Assembly: GCF_000621025.1 (NCBI RefSeq)
Contig: NZ_KK211205.1
Location: forward strand, 385,521 to 449,520
Length of the DNA: 64,000 nt
DNA from: Brackiella oedipodis DSM 13743
GTDB taxonomy: Bacteria > Pseudomonadota > Gammaproteobacteria > Burkholderiales > Burkholderiaceae_B
Reading direction: 5' to 3'
Shown: positions 38,215 to 48,658 of the stretch, in pieces
How positions within the stretch are numbered: position 1 is the stretch's first letter
Layout of the letters: the number at the start of each line of letters is the position of its first letter
Notes under the pieces: generated by a model
Told to the model about the DNA's origin: nothing
Database searches by the model: none
What the model saw: the letters and a program-made list of their open reading frames with translations, nothing else
Program-made: the position numbers and the translations under genes

Positions 38215-39437
38215 GTCGAGACTTTGTTAAAAAAATTATTGTTGGTTTAGATATTGGCAGCAGTAAAGTTGCTGCTATCGTTGCTGAAAGTTTGCCCGAA
38301 GAGGATCAGTTTGAGGTTATAGGTTACGGCTGCGTGCCGTCCAATGGGATTCGCAGAGGAGTTGTCGTCAATATTGATCACACGGTCGAATCTATCCAAA
38401 ATGCCTTGCACGAAGCCGAGCTTTTTGCCAGTTGTAATATTCGCGAAGTTTTTACCGGTATTGGTGGCGCTCATATCAGTAGCTTTAACTCCAGTGGCGT
38501 AGCAGCGGTTGCCGACAGAAAAGAAGTCTGCGAAGCGGATATTGAGCGCGTGCGCACGACGGCACAAACTGTGCACACCCCCGCTGAGCACGATATTTTG
38601 CACGTCATTACCCAACATTACACCCTCGACAACCAAGAAGGCATTATCCAGCCTAAGGGCATGGCCGGTACACGTCTGGAGGTGCAGGTGCATATTGTCA
38701 CAGGCTCTCATAGTGCCGTCCAAAACATCATCAAATGTGTTCGTCGTTGCGGTCTCGAAGTCTCAGAGTTGATCTTACAACCCTTGGCTGACAGTCAAGT
38801 CTGCTTAACCCCAGAAGAGAAAGAACTAGGGGTGTGCTTAATTGATATTGGCAGTGGCACGACAGGGATGGCTATTTATGATGGCGGTACCGTACGCTAT
38901 ACCTCAATTATGGAAATGGGGGGGCAACAACTGACTTCAGATATTGCCAGTATGCTAAGAGTGCCTACCAACGTGGCCGAAGATATTAAGTTGCAGTATG
39001 GTGCGGCTTTTTGCGAATTAGTCGATGGCGAAGAAACCTTCGAAATTCCTGGTTTGAGTGAAAGAGGGCCACGTATCATGAAACGTGGTGAGTTAGCCGA
39101 TATCATCCAAAAAGGTGTCGAAGAAATCCTGATTGAGGTCAATAACCATTTAATCCAGTCTGGCTATCGTGACAAAATCAAATCTATTGTCATTACGGGC
39201 GGCAGTGCTTTATTGCCAGGCATTGTGGAATTGGCTGAAGCATGCTTTCGTACCCCCACCCGAATTGGACGTCCAATCTATCATGGTGCCTTATCAGATT
39301 TAGTCACAGATCCGAAATTTTCTACCGCCATGGGCTTAGTTCGCGAAGCGCGTTTGCAACTCAATATCCAAGATTCAGGTAGGGTTAAGCAAGGTATATT
39401 TGGCTACCTTAAGAACCTATTTCAATCATTGTTTTAA
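38211..39437 (+). CDS. ftsA: Cell division protein FtsA
   Basis: Actin-like ATPase that tethers FtsZ to the membrane. N-terminal VGLDIGSSKVAAIV, the LIDIGSGTTGMAIY phosphate loop and GGSALLPGI are present; the C-terminal helix IFGYLKNLFQSLF is the amphipathic membrane anchor. 408 residues. Last gene of the overlapping run; ftsZ follows after a 276-bp leader. Confidence 0.97.
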   Translation: MSRDFVKKIIVGLDIGSSKVAAIVAESLPEEDQFEVIGYGCVPSNGIRRGVVVNIDHTVESIQNALHEAELFASCNIREVFTGIGGAHISSFNSSGVAAVADRKEVCEADIERVRTTAQTVHTPAEHDILHVITQHYTLDNQEGIIQPKGMAGTRLEVQVHIVTGSHSAVQNIIKCVRRCGLEVSELILQPLADSQVCLTPEEKELGVCLIDIGSGTTGMAIYDGGTVRYTSIMEMGGQQLTSDIASMLRVPTNVAEDIKLQYGAAFCELVDGEETFEIPGLSERGPRIMKRGELADIIQKGVEEILIEVNNHLIQSGYRDKIKSIVITGGSALLPGIVELAEACFRTPTRIGRPIYHGALSDLVTDPKFSTAMGLVREARLQLNIQDSGRVKQGIFGYLKNLFQSLF

Positions 39438-39552
39438 GAATCAAGATAGCTACACCTTAAACTTAAAGTAATTTCTTAAGAGTGACTATAAAATAGATTA
39501 TCTTTATATTCTAAATGATTGATTTTTTTAATGAAATTATTTGTAAATTGGC

Positions 39553-39582
39553 TTGTAAGTTGCGACGGTTTTAAGGCATAAT
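39553..39582 (+). promoter_or_regulatory. Candidate ftsZ promoter
   Basis: TTGTAA (39553-39558) and CATAAT (39577-39582) are spaced by 18 bases in the AT-rich gap between ftsA and ftsZ, about 130 bases before the ftsZ start. A separate ftsZ promoter is common in proteobacteria. Confidence 0.45.
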
Positions 39583-39713
39583 ACGTACAACGAACTAGGA
39601 TTTTTTATTGAGAGTCAATTCAAACACAAAGACGAGTTTTACGCTGGCTTTATGTTTGAGTTGTATTCTCAAAAATAGCTATTTTTCATTTTTGGGGCAA
39701 AAGGAGTCAGAGC

Positions 39714-40991
39714 ATGGTAGCAGAATTAGGTTTTAATGTAGAAGATGATTTAGGTTTTAATGTGGAAGAAAATGCATCCCGCAAAGCCGTCATCAAAGTG
39801 ATTGGTGTTGGCGGCGCTGGGGGCAATGCCGTTAACCACATGATCAACAGAAACATTAAAGGGGTAGAGTGTATTAGTGCCAATACCGATGCACAAGCCT
39901 TAGAAAACTCCTCTGCTCACTTCAAAATCAGACTTGGCGAATCAGGCTTAGGTGCGGGCACCAAACCTGAAAAAGGTCGTGAAGCCGCCGAAGCTTCTCG
40001 CGAACAAATTCGCGCCGCCCTCAATGGTGCTGACATGCTCTTTATTACTGCTGGTATGGGCGGTGGTACCGGTACTGGTGCGAGCCCTATCGTGGCTGAA
40101 GTCGCGCGTGAATTAGGCATTCTTACCGTGGGCGTGGTAACCAAACCATTTAGCTACGAAGTAGGTCGCCACAAACGCAATGCCGAAGAAGGCATCGCTG
40201 AATTGTCCAAACATGTAAATGCCTTGATTGTTATCCTTAACGATAACATCGCCGAACTTGTTGGCGAAGATGCTACGCAACTCCAATGTTTAGCGGCAGC
40301 CGATGAGGTTCTCTATAATGCTTGTGCAGGTATCTCAGAAATCGTAAACGTCGCGGGTCTAATTAACGTCGACTTTGAAGATGTACGCACCATTATGAGC
40401 TTCAAAGGTCAGGCGCTTATGGGTACGGCGACCGTTTCTGGCGAAAATCGTGCCGAAAAAGTCGCAGAACAAGCCATTGCTTGCCCATTACTAGAAGGTG
40501 TCAACCTCAGCGCTGCAGGTGGTTTATTGGTCAACATTACCGGTCACCCTGATAATCTTTCTAATAAAGAAATTAGAACCATTATCAACATTATCAGTAG
40601 TCAGGCTCAAGTCAGCTCAGATGCCGAAGCCTTTGTACATGGTGTGGTTCTTGATGAATCAATGGGTGATGCTATTCGTGTGACGGTATTGGCCAGCGGT
40701 TTAAGTGCGGCTCGTCCAGAAGTGGTTGTTGATAATACCCGTCAAGAACAATTAGCAACGGGTACTGATCATGTCAGTTCTGGCCCATTCCGTTCTGAAG
40801 CTGCTCGTCAAGCATTCAATCCATTCTCTTCGCCACGTTCAGGGGCAAGCCGCCTCAATACGGGTTACGGTATGAGAGCGCCTGCACCACGTAATAATTT
40901 TACGAGCTCATCTTTTGGTGCTACGTCATCCTCAGCTTCAGAGTCGAGCGATGTTGATGTGCCAGCGTTTTTACAGCGTCAAGCCAACTAA
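39714..40991 (+). CDS. ftsZ: Cell division GTPase FtsZ
   Basis: Tubulin-like protein of the Z ring. GVGGAGGNAVNHM, the GGGTGTG signature near residue 117 and the synergy-loop region are intact; the C-terminal peptide DVDVPAFLQRQ binds FtsA and other partners after a Ser/Ala-rich linker. 425 residues. The N-terminus before the GTPase core carries a tandem duplication of LGFNVE (bases 39726-39773). RBS AAAGGAG precedes the ATG. Confidence 0.98.
   Translation: MVAELGFNVEDDLGFNVEENASRKAVIKVIGVGGAGGNAVNHMINRNIKGVECISANTDAQALENSSAHFKIRLGESGLGAGTKPEKGREAAEASREQIRAALNGADMLFITAGMGGGTGTGASPIVAEVARELGILTVGVVTKPFSYEVGRHKRNAEEGIAELSKHVNALIVILNDNIAELVGEDATQLQCLAAADEVLYNACAGISEIVNVAGLINVDFEDVRTIMSFKGQALMGTATVSGENRAEKVAEQAIACPLLEGVNLSAAGGLLVNITGHPDNLSNKEIRTIINIISSQAQVSSDAEAFVHGVVLDESMGDAIRVTVLASGLSAARPEVVVDNTRQEQLATGTDHVSSGPFRSEAARQAFNPFSSPRSGASRLNTGYGMRAPAPRNNFTSSSFGATSSSASESSDVDVPAFLQRQAN
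39726..39773 (+). repeat. 24-bp tandem duplication in the ftsZ 5' coding end
   Basis: Two in-frame units, 39726-39749 and 39750-39773, agree at 21 of 24 bases and encode LGFNVEDD and LGFNVEEN. Confidence 0.9.
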
Positions 40992-41042
40992 TTATCTAGG
41001 ATCACATCCTTAATTAGCTTGTGTGACTGCAAGCATGCGCTT

Positions 41043-41078
41043 AATCCTTAGCACTTATTGAATAGTGCTAAGGATTTT
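41043..41078 (+). terminator. Terminator after ftsZ
   Basis: A perfect 13-bp stem AATCCTTAGCACT / AGTGCTAAGGATT with an eight-base loop; the T-run is short (TTTT including the stem). Confidence 0.7.
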
Positions 41079-41200
41079 GCTGTATCAAGTTGCAGAATAA
41101 CGGTTGAATTACGGTGTTGGACGTCGATGCGTTGTAAAGTAGTTGTATGAATCAACGACCCAACAATATGAAAAATTGTCATACAAACCATAAAATCGAC

Positions 41201-41227
41201 TTGTGGAAATGATGACTCACGTATAAT
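41201..41227 (+). promoter_or_regulatory. Candidate lpxC promoter
   Basis: A perfect TATAAT at 41222-41227, with TTGTGG at 41201-41206, 15 bases away (short spacing). It lies 27 bases before the lpxC ATG. Confidence 0.5.
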
Positions 41228-41253
41228 AGCAATAGTTGACGTAGGGAATAATA

Positions 41254-42186
41254 ATGTTAAAACAACGCACTATTAAACAAATCGTAAAGACTACGGGCGT
41301 CGGCTTGCACTCCGGCAAGCGTGTTGAGATTACCTTCCGGCCCGCAGAAGCCAATACGGGTATTATTTTTCATCGCACCGACACTCCAGAAACCATTAGC
41401 TTTCCAGCCCTAGCTGACAAGGTAGGTAATACTCAGCTAGCGTCAGTGCTTGTCAATGGTTCACATCGTGTATCCACAGTTGAGCATATTATGTCGGCGT
41501 TAGCTGGTTTGGGTATCGATAATTTACATATTGATCTTACGGCCGAAGAAGTGCCTATCATGGATGGTAGCGCAGGTACCTTTATTTACTTATTGCGCTC
41601 TGCCGGCATTGTCGAACTCAAAGCCCCTAAGTATTTCATTGAAGTCACCAAACCGGTTGAAGTTAAACTCGGTGAGGGTCCCCAAGCCAAATGGGCTCGC
41701 CTCGAACCTTACAAGGGATTTGCCTTGGCATTTTCAATTGATTTCCAGCATCCCGCGATTAATTCGACCGCTAATTTTGCCGAAATCGATTTTGGTAAGG
41801 ATTCATACATTAAGGACATTGCCCGGGCCCGTACCTTTGGCTTTGCTTCTGATGTAGAGGCTTTACGTTCTATCGGTCTAGCCCGTGGTGGTAGTCTAGA
41901 CAACTCTATCGTGCTAGACGAATATCGCATTCTTAACGCCGAGGGTCTGCGCTATGATGATGAGTTTGTCAAACACAAGATCCTAGATGCGATTGGTGAT
42001 TTGTATTTGGCAGGCAAGCCCTTATTGGCTCGTTATGTGGCGTGCAGGTCTGGTCACGATCTTAATAACCGCTTGGTGCGTGAATTATATGCGCAACCCG
42101 ATGCATGGCGCATTGTCACTTTCGAAAATGAACAAACCCACGCTCAGGGCGCAGAGGGGTTTAGTGTAGACTGGCGTCTTGCCTAG
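41254..42186 (+). CDS. lpxC: UDP-3-O-acyl-N-acetylglucosamine deacetylase
   Basis: Zinc deacetylase at the committed step of lipid A synthesis. Zinc ligands lie in VEHIMSAL and in [12 protein letters not shown] (HxxxD). The start [22 protein letters not shown] is typical. 310 residues, standard. Separate from ftsZ by a terminator and promoter. Confidence 0.98.
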   Translation: MLKQRTIKQIVKTTGVGLHSGKRVEITFRPAEANTGIIFHRTDTPETISFPALADKVGNTQLASVLVNGSHRVSTVEHIMSALAGLGIDNLHIDLTAEEVPIMDGSAGTFIYLLRSAGIVELKAPKYFIEVTKPVEVKLGEGPQAKWARLEPYKGFALAFSIDFQHPAINSTANFAEIDFGKDSYIKDIARARTFGFASDVEALRSIGLARGGSLDNSIVLDEYRILNAEGLRYDDEFVKHKILDAIGDLYLAGKPLLARYVACRSGHDLNNRLVRELYAQPDAWRIVTFENEQTHAQGAEGFSVDWRLA

Positions 42187-42271
42187 TTGGCATCAGACTA
42201 TTGTTATAGCTATATTTTGGTAGCTTAGCCGATGTCGTTTTAATGTCGTTTTAAATTGTGCATTTTATTGG

Positions 42272-42309
42272 GCTGGACTAACAATTAATTCTAAAGTGTA
42301 TAGTCCAGC
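42272..42309 (+). terminator. Possible hairpin terminator after lpxC
   Basis: Arms GCTGGACTA (42272-42280) and TAGTCCAGC (42301-42309) with a 20-base loop, followed by TTCGATTTGTTT. The loop is large, so this is tentative. Confidence 0.4.
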
Positions 42310-42433
42310 TTCGATTTGTTTAGCGTGTTGCGCGTTTCATCGCGCTGACCTATAAGTGGCCACATGAGTCACTCAACCTTGTTATTTACGGTTGTTTATT
42401 CTAGTACTCATCTTTGAGTATCTTCATTCTTCT

Positions 42434-42940
42434 CTACTGCCAACGTTCAAGCAAACGAGCGATATGATCCGCAAGTGGACCGGGCTTTAGTTGTTTTTGT
42501 AAGGCTTCACAGGCGGCTTTGGCGCCCCCTGAAGGGGCTGACTGACTCAGCCTTTTAGTTGAAGAGGCGGCAACAGCCGAATCGGGTGTTAGCTTTTTGT
42601 CTGCATGACGACTTAGCGAATCGTTTTCTTGTTTTAATACTTTAACCTGTATGTTCGTGATGCTGTGTTGCTTGTCTTGATAGTGACGCAATAGCGACGG
42701 CAGCAGGTGCTGTATTTTGGCGGCACAGGCTTGAGAGCTTGTGGCCACATAAAGTGTTTGTTGTTCGACTTTTAGGATTTGGCATTGCTTGGCAAGACGA
42801 GCGCCTAGGACCGCTTCAAGGTCTTTACTGAGGGCTATATTTTGTTGGACTTGCTGGAGCAAATGGGCCTGTTTGGGGTGTTGTCCCAACCATTCAGTCA
42901 CCGTCCTAAAAGACGATTGTTTTTGGTCTGAATTAAACAT
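42434..42940 (-). CDS. DciA-like (DUF721) protein
   Basis: This 168-residue protein has a DUF721-like core at about residues 35-100: an N-terminal helix, then strands with QCQILKVEQQTLYVATSSQACAAKIQHLLPSLL. This family includes DciA, the ancestral loader of the replicative helicase DnaB. The tail after residue 115 is polar and Ser/Lys-rich, as in other DciA proteins. Gene position between lpxC and secA matches DciA in betaproteobacteria. The start is chosen at ATG 42940; a longer frame would overlap the divergent M23 gene. Confidence 0.8.
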   Translation of the reverse strand: MFNSDQKQSSFRTVTEWLGQHPKQAHLLQQVQQNIALSKDLEAVLGARLAKQCQILKVEQQTLYVATSSQACAAKIQHLLPSLLRHYQDKQHSITNIQVKVLKQENDSLSRHADKKLTPDSAVAASSTKRLSQSAPSGGAKAACEALQKQLKPGPLADHIARLLERWQ

Positions 42941-42953
42941 AAAAAGAGGATGT

Positions 42954-43976
42954 ATGTTGCCAAAAAATAAGGTGCCTGATGCGCAACATCGCACCAAAAC
43001 TCATAAAATTTGGCGTTTTAATTTGGTGATTTTGAGTCTAGGTTTGGCAGTGCTAGGCGGCATGTTGCTTGAACGCTATTGGGGTGCTAGCAGCACCGTA
43101 AAACTGCAAGAACACGCGGATACTCATAGTGTATTACAAAACCAAAACGAGCAGGAACTCATCAGCCAACATTTAACTGAGTTATCGCGTCGCACGGCCG
43201 AACTGAACGTGCAAGCCCAAAAATTAGAACGTCTGAGCACACTCATGGCTGATAAATTGCCCATGATTCATGAGGAACTCAGTAAGGCGCAATTGCTCCC
43301 TTCAGAGATTACTGATAATGAGCAAAAACCCGATGAAGAGGGCTTTGAGAACGCTAATGACGAGACTAAAGACGCGGACTCGGCCGAAAAAATTGGCCAT
43401 GATTTAGATGTACTTAAGAACAAGCTGTCTTTACAACAGGATCGTTTCAATATTCTTGAAGTCATCATTAATAATAGCGATGTGAATATGCAGCGCTTGC
43501 CAACCGCATATCCTGTCAGTATGTTGCAAGCTCGAGTCTCTTCGCCGTTTGGTTATCGTTATCACCCCATCTTAGGCACTTATAAATTGCATACGGGCGT
43601 AGATTTGGCCTTGAGCTATGGTAGTCCCGTGCAGGCCTCTAGTGGTGGACTTGTGGTGTTTGCGGGGACCAAAACTGGTTATGGGCGTGTCATCGATATC
43701 GATCATGGCAATCAGATTGTGACGCGCTACGCCCATTTGTCCAAGATCACCGTCAAAGAGGGAGATATTGTTAGCAAACAACAATTGATTGGCAATGTCG
43801 GCACGTCTGGTTATGCCACAGGACCGCATTTGCATTATGAAATCCGTATCAATGACGTGCCGGTGAATCCTTTTTTGGTCATGGGCAAGGATTATCGCCA
43901 ATATGTGGCTAGTCATTTACCGATGCTGGAGCGCATCAAGGCCTTGACGAATTCGAACAAGAATCAGATCAATTAG
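42954..43976 (+). CDS. M23 family metallopeptidase, membrane anchored
   Basis: Probable cell wall endopeptidase. A membrane helix (residues 24-43) is followed by a coiled coil to about residue 185 and an M23 domain: HTGVDL (first zinc His and Asp), GRVIDIDHG, TRYAHLS and HLHYE. All zinc ligands are present, so it may be catalytically active; related coiled-coil M23 proteins can instead activate amidases. ATG at 42954 with GAGG four bases ahead; 340 residues. Divergent from the DciA-like gene with 13 bases between start codons, and upstream of secA. Confidence 0.92.
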   Translation: MLPKNKVPDAQHRTKTHKIWRFNLVILSLGLAVLGGMLLERYWGASSTVKLQEHADTHSVLQNQNEQELISQHLTELSRRTAELNVQAQKLERLSTLMADKLPMIHEELSKAQLLPSEITDNEQKPDEEGFENANDETKDADSAEKIGHDLDVLKNKLSLQQDRFNILEVIINNSDVNMQRLPTAYPVSMLQARVSSPFGYRYHPILGTYKLHTGVDLALSYGSPVQASSGGLVVFAGTKTGYGRVIDIDHGNQIVTRYAHLSKITVKEGDIVSKQQLIGNVGTSGYATGPHLHYEIRINDVPVNPFLVMGKDYRQYVASHLPMLERIKALTNSNKNQIN

Positions 43977-44079
43977 ACGTTAAATAAGCCAAAGCGCGTA
44001 TTGATAGGTTAAAATCAAAAATTAACTTGCAATGGTTGTCACAACAAGTTTTATTGACGAATCCAGACATAAGTAAGAC

Positions 44080-46848
44080 ATGAAATCTATTTTAAAAAAA
44101 ATAATTGGTAGCCGTAACGATCGTTTACTAAAGCAATACCGAAGAATTGTTAACAAAATCAATAAGCTCGAGCCTGAGATGCAAGCGTTAAACGATGCAG
44201 ACTTACGCTCAAAAACCGCAGAATTTAAGGATCGCATCGAAAAAGGTGAAAGCCTAGATAATTTATTGCCAGAAGCCTTTGCTGTGGTGCGAGAAGCGGC
44301 TCAACGTGTCTTGGGGATGCGCCATTTTGATGTGCAATTAATTGGTGGTATTGTCTTACATTGTGGCAAAATTGCCGAAATGCGCACGGGTGAGGGTAAG
44401 ACACTCATGAGTACCTTACCGGTTTACCTAAATGCCTTATCCGGCAAGGGTGTGCATGTGGTCACGGTCAACGAATACTTAGCCGCACGCGATGCTCGCA
44501 ATAACGGTCGACTCTATGAGTTTTTGGGCTTAACCACGGGGGTTGTGAACTCCAATCAATCCAATCCCGAAAAAATCCAAGCCTATCAAGCCGATATTAC
44601 ATACGGGACGAATAATGAATTCGGCTTTGATTATTTGCGCGATAATATGGAGTTTAGAGTCGAGGATCGCCGCCAACGAGGCCTCAATTACGCCATTGTG
44701 GACGAAGTTGACTCTATTTTGATTGACGAAGCACGCACACCACTGATTATTTCTGGTCAAGCCGAAGACAACACCGATTTATATCGTGTGATGAATCAAG
44801 TGCCACCTTTACTCACCAAAATGGCGGGTGAACCACGCCAAGGCGAACCAGAACCTGAAGGTGATTTCTGGCTCGACGAAAAAGCCCAACAAGTGTATTT
44901 GTCAGAGGCAGGACATGAACATGCCGAAGAGATTTTGCGTAAATTACAGATTCTCCCCGAAGATCAATCACTTTACGATCCTCGTAATATCTCCTTGATG
45001 CATCATCTTATCGTGGCCTTGCGTGCCCACAATTTGTTCCACAAAGATCAGCATTATGTGATCCAGAACAATGAAGTCGTGATCGTCGATGAATTCACGG
45101 GTCGATTTATGGTGGGTCGACGTTGGTCAGATGGTTTGCATCAAGCCGTCGAGGCCAAAGAAGGGGTACCTATCCAAAACGAAAATCAAACCTTGGCCTC
45201 TATTACGTTCCAGAACTACTTCCGGATGTATGACAAACTGGCAGGTATGACAGGTACAGCCGATACCGAGGCGTACGAGTTCCAGGATATTTATGGCCTT
45301 GAAACCGTGATTATCCCGACCAATCTACCTATGATTCGTCTCGATCAAAACGATCAGATCTTTAAGGATGATGAGCAAAAATACGCAGCCATTGTCAAAG
45401 ATATTCGTGATTGTTACGAGCGTGGTCAGCCTGTGCTTGTGGGTACCACTAGCATTGAAAACTCAGAGGTGCTTTCCGCCTTACTCAAAAAAGAAAAACT
45501 ACCGCACGATGTACTGAATGCTAAGCAACACGAACGCGAGGCTCAAATCGTTGCCGAAACCGGTAAACCTGGCAAAATCACTATCGCTACCAATATGGCG
45601 GGCCGGGGTACGGATATCGTATTAGGCGGTAGCATAGAAAAACCAATTAACGAGGTGTATGCCGATCCTAATCTAAGTAACGAAGAGCGCCAACAAAAAA
45701 TTGCCGCTATCCGCGAGGCCTGGAAACCTATCAATCAACAAGTCAAAGACGTGGGTGGTTTGCGGATTATTGGTACAGAGCGTCATGAATCTCGTCGTAT
45801 CGATAATCAGCTACGAGGTCGTGCCGGACGTCAAGGGGACCCTGGTTCTTCACGTTTTTATTTAAGCTTAGATGACTCGCTCATGCGAATTTTTGCGGGC
45901 GATCGTATTCGTACGATTATGGACCGTTTAGGTGCGGATGGCGAACCGATTGAGGCTCGTCTCGTCTCACGCTCGATTGAATCTGCACAACGCAAGGTAG
46001 AAAGTCGCAACTTTGATATTCGTAAGCAATTGCTCGAGTACGACAATGTCGCGAATGATCAACGCAAAGTGCTCTATAGCATGCGTAATGAAGTACTCGA
46101 AGAGGCTTCTATCAGCGATATGGTCAAGGGCTTGCGTTACGATAGTCTCACCGTCTTTGTTCGGCAATATGTTCCCGCTGACTCTATGGAAGAGCAATGG
46201 CAATTAGAGTCTCTCGAAAATGCCCTTAAGAGTGAATTTAATCTCAGCATTGATTTACGCCAAAAAGTCGCCGCCAACGATGAAATGGATGATGAAGACA
46301 TTCTCAAAGAGGTGTTGCAAGTCGCCGAGGATACGATCCGCGACAAAATCCATTTAGTGGGTAAAGACAGCTGGAATCAGTTCGAGCGTTCGGTCGTTCT
46401 GGATCGGATTGACCGTTGTTGGCGTGAACATTTAGCCAGCCTCGATCATTTACGTCAAGGTATTCACTTGCGTGGCTATGCCCAAAAAGATCCAAAACAA
46501 GAGTACAAAAAAGAAGCGTTTTATTTGTTTTCCCATATGTTGGATCGGATTCGCGATGAAGTGGTCAAAATCCTGCTAACCGTTCAAGTGCAAAGTGCCG
46601 AACAAGTAGAAGAGGCCGCCGAAGCCACTAATCAAGCCAATTCGACCGATGCGAATTTAGACAATATGCAATTGCATCATTCCGAGGGCTATGAAGAAGC
46701 ACTGGCCTCCGCTGATATCCACGAGAATGGCGATGTCTCCGCTGGTGGTATAACGGTTAAGAATATGATGCGTCATGTCGGCCGTAATGATCCTTGCCCT
46801 TGCGGTAGCGGCAAAAAATACAAGCATTGCCATGGTAAATTAAGCTAA
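44080..46848 (+). CDS. secA: Preprotein translocase ATPase SecA
   Basis: Motor of the Sec export pathway. Walker [23 protein letters not shown], the [13 protein letters not shown] and [11 protein letters not shown] helicase motifs, and the C-terminal zinc motif [15 protein letters not shown], which binds SecB and lipid, are all present. 922 residues. Ends in a bidirectional terminator. Confidence 0.99.
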   Translation: MKSILKKIIGSRNDRLLKQYRRIVNKINKLEPEMQALNDADLRSKTAEFKDRIEKGESLDNLLPEAFAVVREAAQRVLGMRHFDVQLIGGIVLHCGKIAEMRTGEGKTLMSTLPVYLNALSGKGVHVVTVNEYLAARDARNNGRLYEFLGLTTGVVNSNQSNPEKIQAYQADITYGTNNEFGFDYLRDNMEFRVEDRRQRGLNYAIVDEVDSILIDEARTPLIISGQAEDNTDLYRVMNQVPPLLTKMAGEPRQGEPEPEGDFWLDEKAQQVYLSEAGHEHAEEILRKLQILPEDQSLYDPRNISLMHHLIVALRAHNLFHKDQHYVIQNNEVVIVDEFTGRFMVGRRWSDGLHQAVEAKEGVPIQNENQTLASITFQNYFRMYDKLAGMTGTADTEAYEFQDIYGLETVIIPTNLPMIRLDQNDQIFKDDEQKYAAIVKDIRDCYERGQPVLVGTTSIENSEVLSALLKKEKLPHDVLNAKQHEREAQIVAETGKPGKITIATNMAGRGTDIVLGGSIEKPINEVYADPNLSNEERQQKIAAIREAWKPINQQVKDVGGLRIIGTERHESRRIDNQLRGRAGRQGDPGSSRFYLSLDDSLMRIFAGDRIRTIMDRLGADGEPIEARLVSRSIESAQRKVESRNFDIRKQLLEYDNVANDQRKVLYSMRNEVLEEASISDMVKGLRYDSLTVFVRQYVPADSMEEQWQLESLENALKSEFNLSIDLRQKVAANDEMDDEDILKEVLQVAEDTIRDKIHLVGKDSWNQFERSVVLDRIDRCWREHLASLDHLRQGIHLRGYAQKDPKQEYKKEAFYLFSHMLDRIRDEVVKILLTVQVQSAEQVEEAAEATNQANSTDANLDNMQLHHSEGYEEALASADIHENGDVSAGGITVKNMMRHVGRNDPCPCGSGKKYKHCHGKLS

Positions 46849-46867
46849 AGCCGCCTTCCTCGTCACA

Positions 46868-46904
46868 AAAAAGCCCAATATCTCGTGTTGATATTGGGCT
46901 TTTT
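46868..46904. terminator. Bidirectional terminator between secA and mgtE
   Basis: Perfect 15-bp stem AAAAAGCCCAATATC / GATATTGGGCTTTTT, usable by both converging genes. Confidence 0.95.
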
Positions 46905-46955
46905 GCTTAAGGTATACAGTGCCTAGTTAGGCGATAGGCAGCTAACTGAGCCAGA

Positions 46956-48440
46956 CTACAATAAAAATACTTGGGCTAGCCCCAAGAAAATAAAGAAGCC
47001 TAATGAATCTGTGACAAAAGTGAGCATCACGGAGGAACCGAGGGCAGGGTCTTTGTCAAATTTCGCTCTGACGACAGGAATAATCACACCAATCGTGGCG
47101 CCAATAAGCATGTTCATGACCATGGCGACGGCCATAACGAGGGCGATTTTGAGGGAATGCGATATATACCATGCAAACCCCGCAGCAATTAAGCTACCGC
47201 CGATGCCCACTAAGATGGTGACAATAAATTCACGCGTTAAAATGGCTTTGGCGTTATGCGTATTGACCCGTCCTACGGCAATGGCACGAATTACCATGGT
47301 CATGGTTTGATTGCCAGAGTTGCCTCCAATCCCGGCCACAATCGACATTAAGAAGGCGAGAATAACGATTTTTTCTACAGTACCTTCAAATTGTGAAGCA
47401 ATCAGAGAGGCCGTAGACGCCGTAATTAAGTTGACAATCAACCAAGGTGCTCGGTTGCGAATAGCCTTGCTAACTGGCAAGAACACGTCATCTTCTTGCA
47501 AACCCGCACGGGATAAATCACGTTCACGCGAGTCCTCGTGAATAACGTCCACGATATCGTCAATCGTGACGCGACCGATCAAGCGACTTTGTTGATCAAT
47601 CACGGGTGCTGATACCAAGTCATAGCGCTCGAACGCCGAAGCGGCTTCGGCATCATCGTCTTCGGCATCTAGACACAAATAATTGGTCTCCATGACGTCT
47701 TTGACCATGGTTTCTTCATCGTTGACTAGAATCGTCGAGAGCGCTAAGGTGCCTCGCAAAATGTCCTGACGATCCACCACAAACAGTTGGTCGGTATGCG
47801 CTGGCAGTTCTTCAAGACGGCGCAAATAACGGGCCACCACCTCGAGCGTGATATCTTCGCGGACACGCACCATCTCGAAGTCCATGATCGAGCCCACAGT
47901 ACCTTCTGGGTAGCCCATGGCGGCCAAGAGTTGATTGCGCTCTTCATCACTTAAGCCTTTTTGTACCTCGGCCACAATTTCTGGTGGTAAATCCGGGGCC
48001 AAATCGGCTAATTCGTCGGCGTCGAGATCTTCGGTAGCCGCCAAGAGATCATCGAAGTTCATCGAAGCAATCAGCTCTTCACGGACCCAATCTTCGACTT
48101 CTAGGAGAATATCACCATCGTATTGGGCATTGACTAAATTCCAAATACGATGCCGGTTTTCTGAGCGCAGGGATTCCAGAATAAACGCAATATCGGCTGG
48201 ATGCAGGCCTTCAAGAACATTGCTGAGTTCTAAATTATATTGCTGTGTCAGCGCTAAACGCTTCGCTTTGCTAAGCGAGCCATGCTTATTTTCTAGGCGC
48301 TCTTCTTTGTTCTCTTGACGCCTGAGAATATTCTCGATCTTTTCTAAGGCATGTTGGGCGTCTTCGGGATCCAAGCGCTTAGGCATGGAGCGCGCATCTA
48401 CTTTCGTCTTGGTGTTGTTGTTTTCAGTAGAATCATTCAT
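46956..48440 (-). CDS. mgtE: Magnesium transporter MgtE
   Basis: Homodimeric Mg2+ channel. An N-terminal superhelical MgtE domain (LHPADIAFILESL and following) is followed by a CBS pair (about residues 190-315) and five membrane helices with GGNSGNQTMTMVIRA. The N and CBS parts sense cytosolic Mg2+. A longer frame begins at a TTG (48467), but the ATG at 48440 is preferred; neither has a strong RBS. The first 35 residues are charged and unlike most relatives. Confidence 0.95.
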   Translation of the reverse strand: MNDSTENNNTKTKVDARSMPKRLDPEDAQHALEKIENILRRQENKEERLENKHGSLSKAKRLALTQQYNLELSNVLEGLHPADIAFILESLRSENRHRIWNLVNAQYDGDILLEVEDWVREELIASMNFDDLLAATEDLDADELADLAPDLPPEIVAEVQKGLSDEERNQLLAAMGYPEGTVGSIMDFEMVRVREDITLEVVARYLRRLEELPAHTDQLFVVDRQDILRGTLALSTILVNDEETMVKDVMETNYLCLDAEDDDAEAASAFERYDLVSAPVIDQQSRLIGRVTIDDIVDVIHEDSRERDLSRAGLQEDDVFLPVSKAIRNRAPWLIVNLITASTASLIASQFEGTVEKIVILAFLMSIVAGIGGNSGNQTMTMVIRAIAVGRVNTHNAKAILTREFIVTILVGIGGSLIAAGFAWYISHSLKIALVMAVAMVMNMLIGATIGVIIPVVRAKFDKDPALGSSVMLTFVTDSLGFFIFLGLAQVFLL

Positions 48441-48658
48441 AGTCTTTACCAGTTTGTGTTTAATCAACCCGATGGTAAATCAGGACCAGCGCATATTGTG
48501 AGCGATATGCTTAAGACAAGCGGGTGAATTCGTAACTAGCCGCTATTATACATGGTGATAGTTGTTTTTATATGACAGTTTTAATACGGATTGTCTATTG
48601 ACAGCAAAAGCCTGTGCGGCTGGCTTACGAAAGCAAAACAAAGGTATAGAATAGGGGC

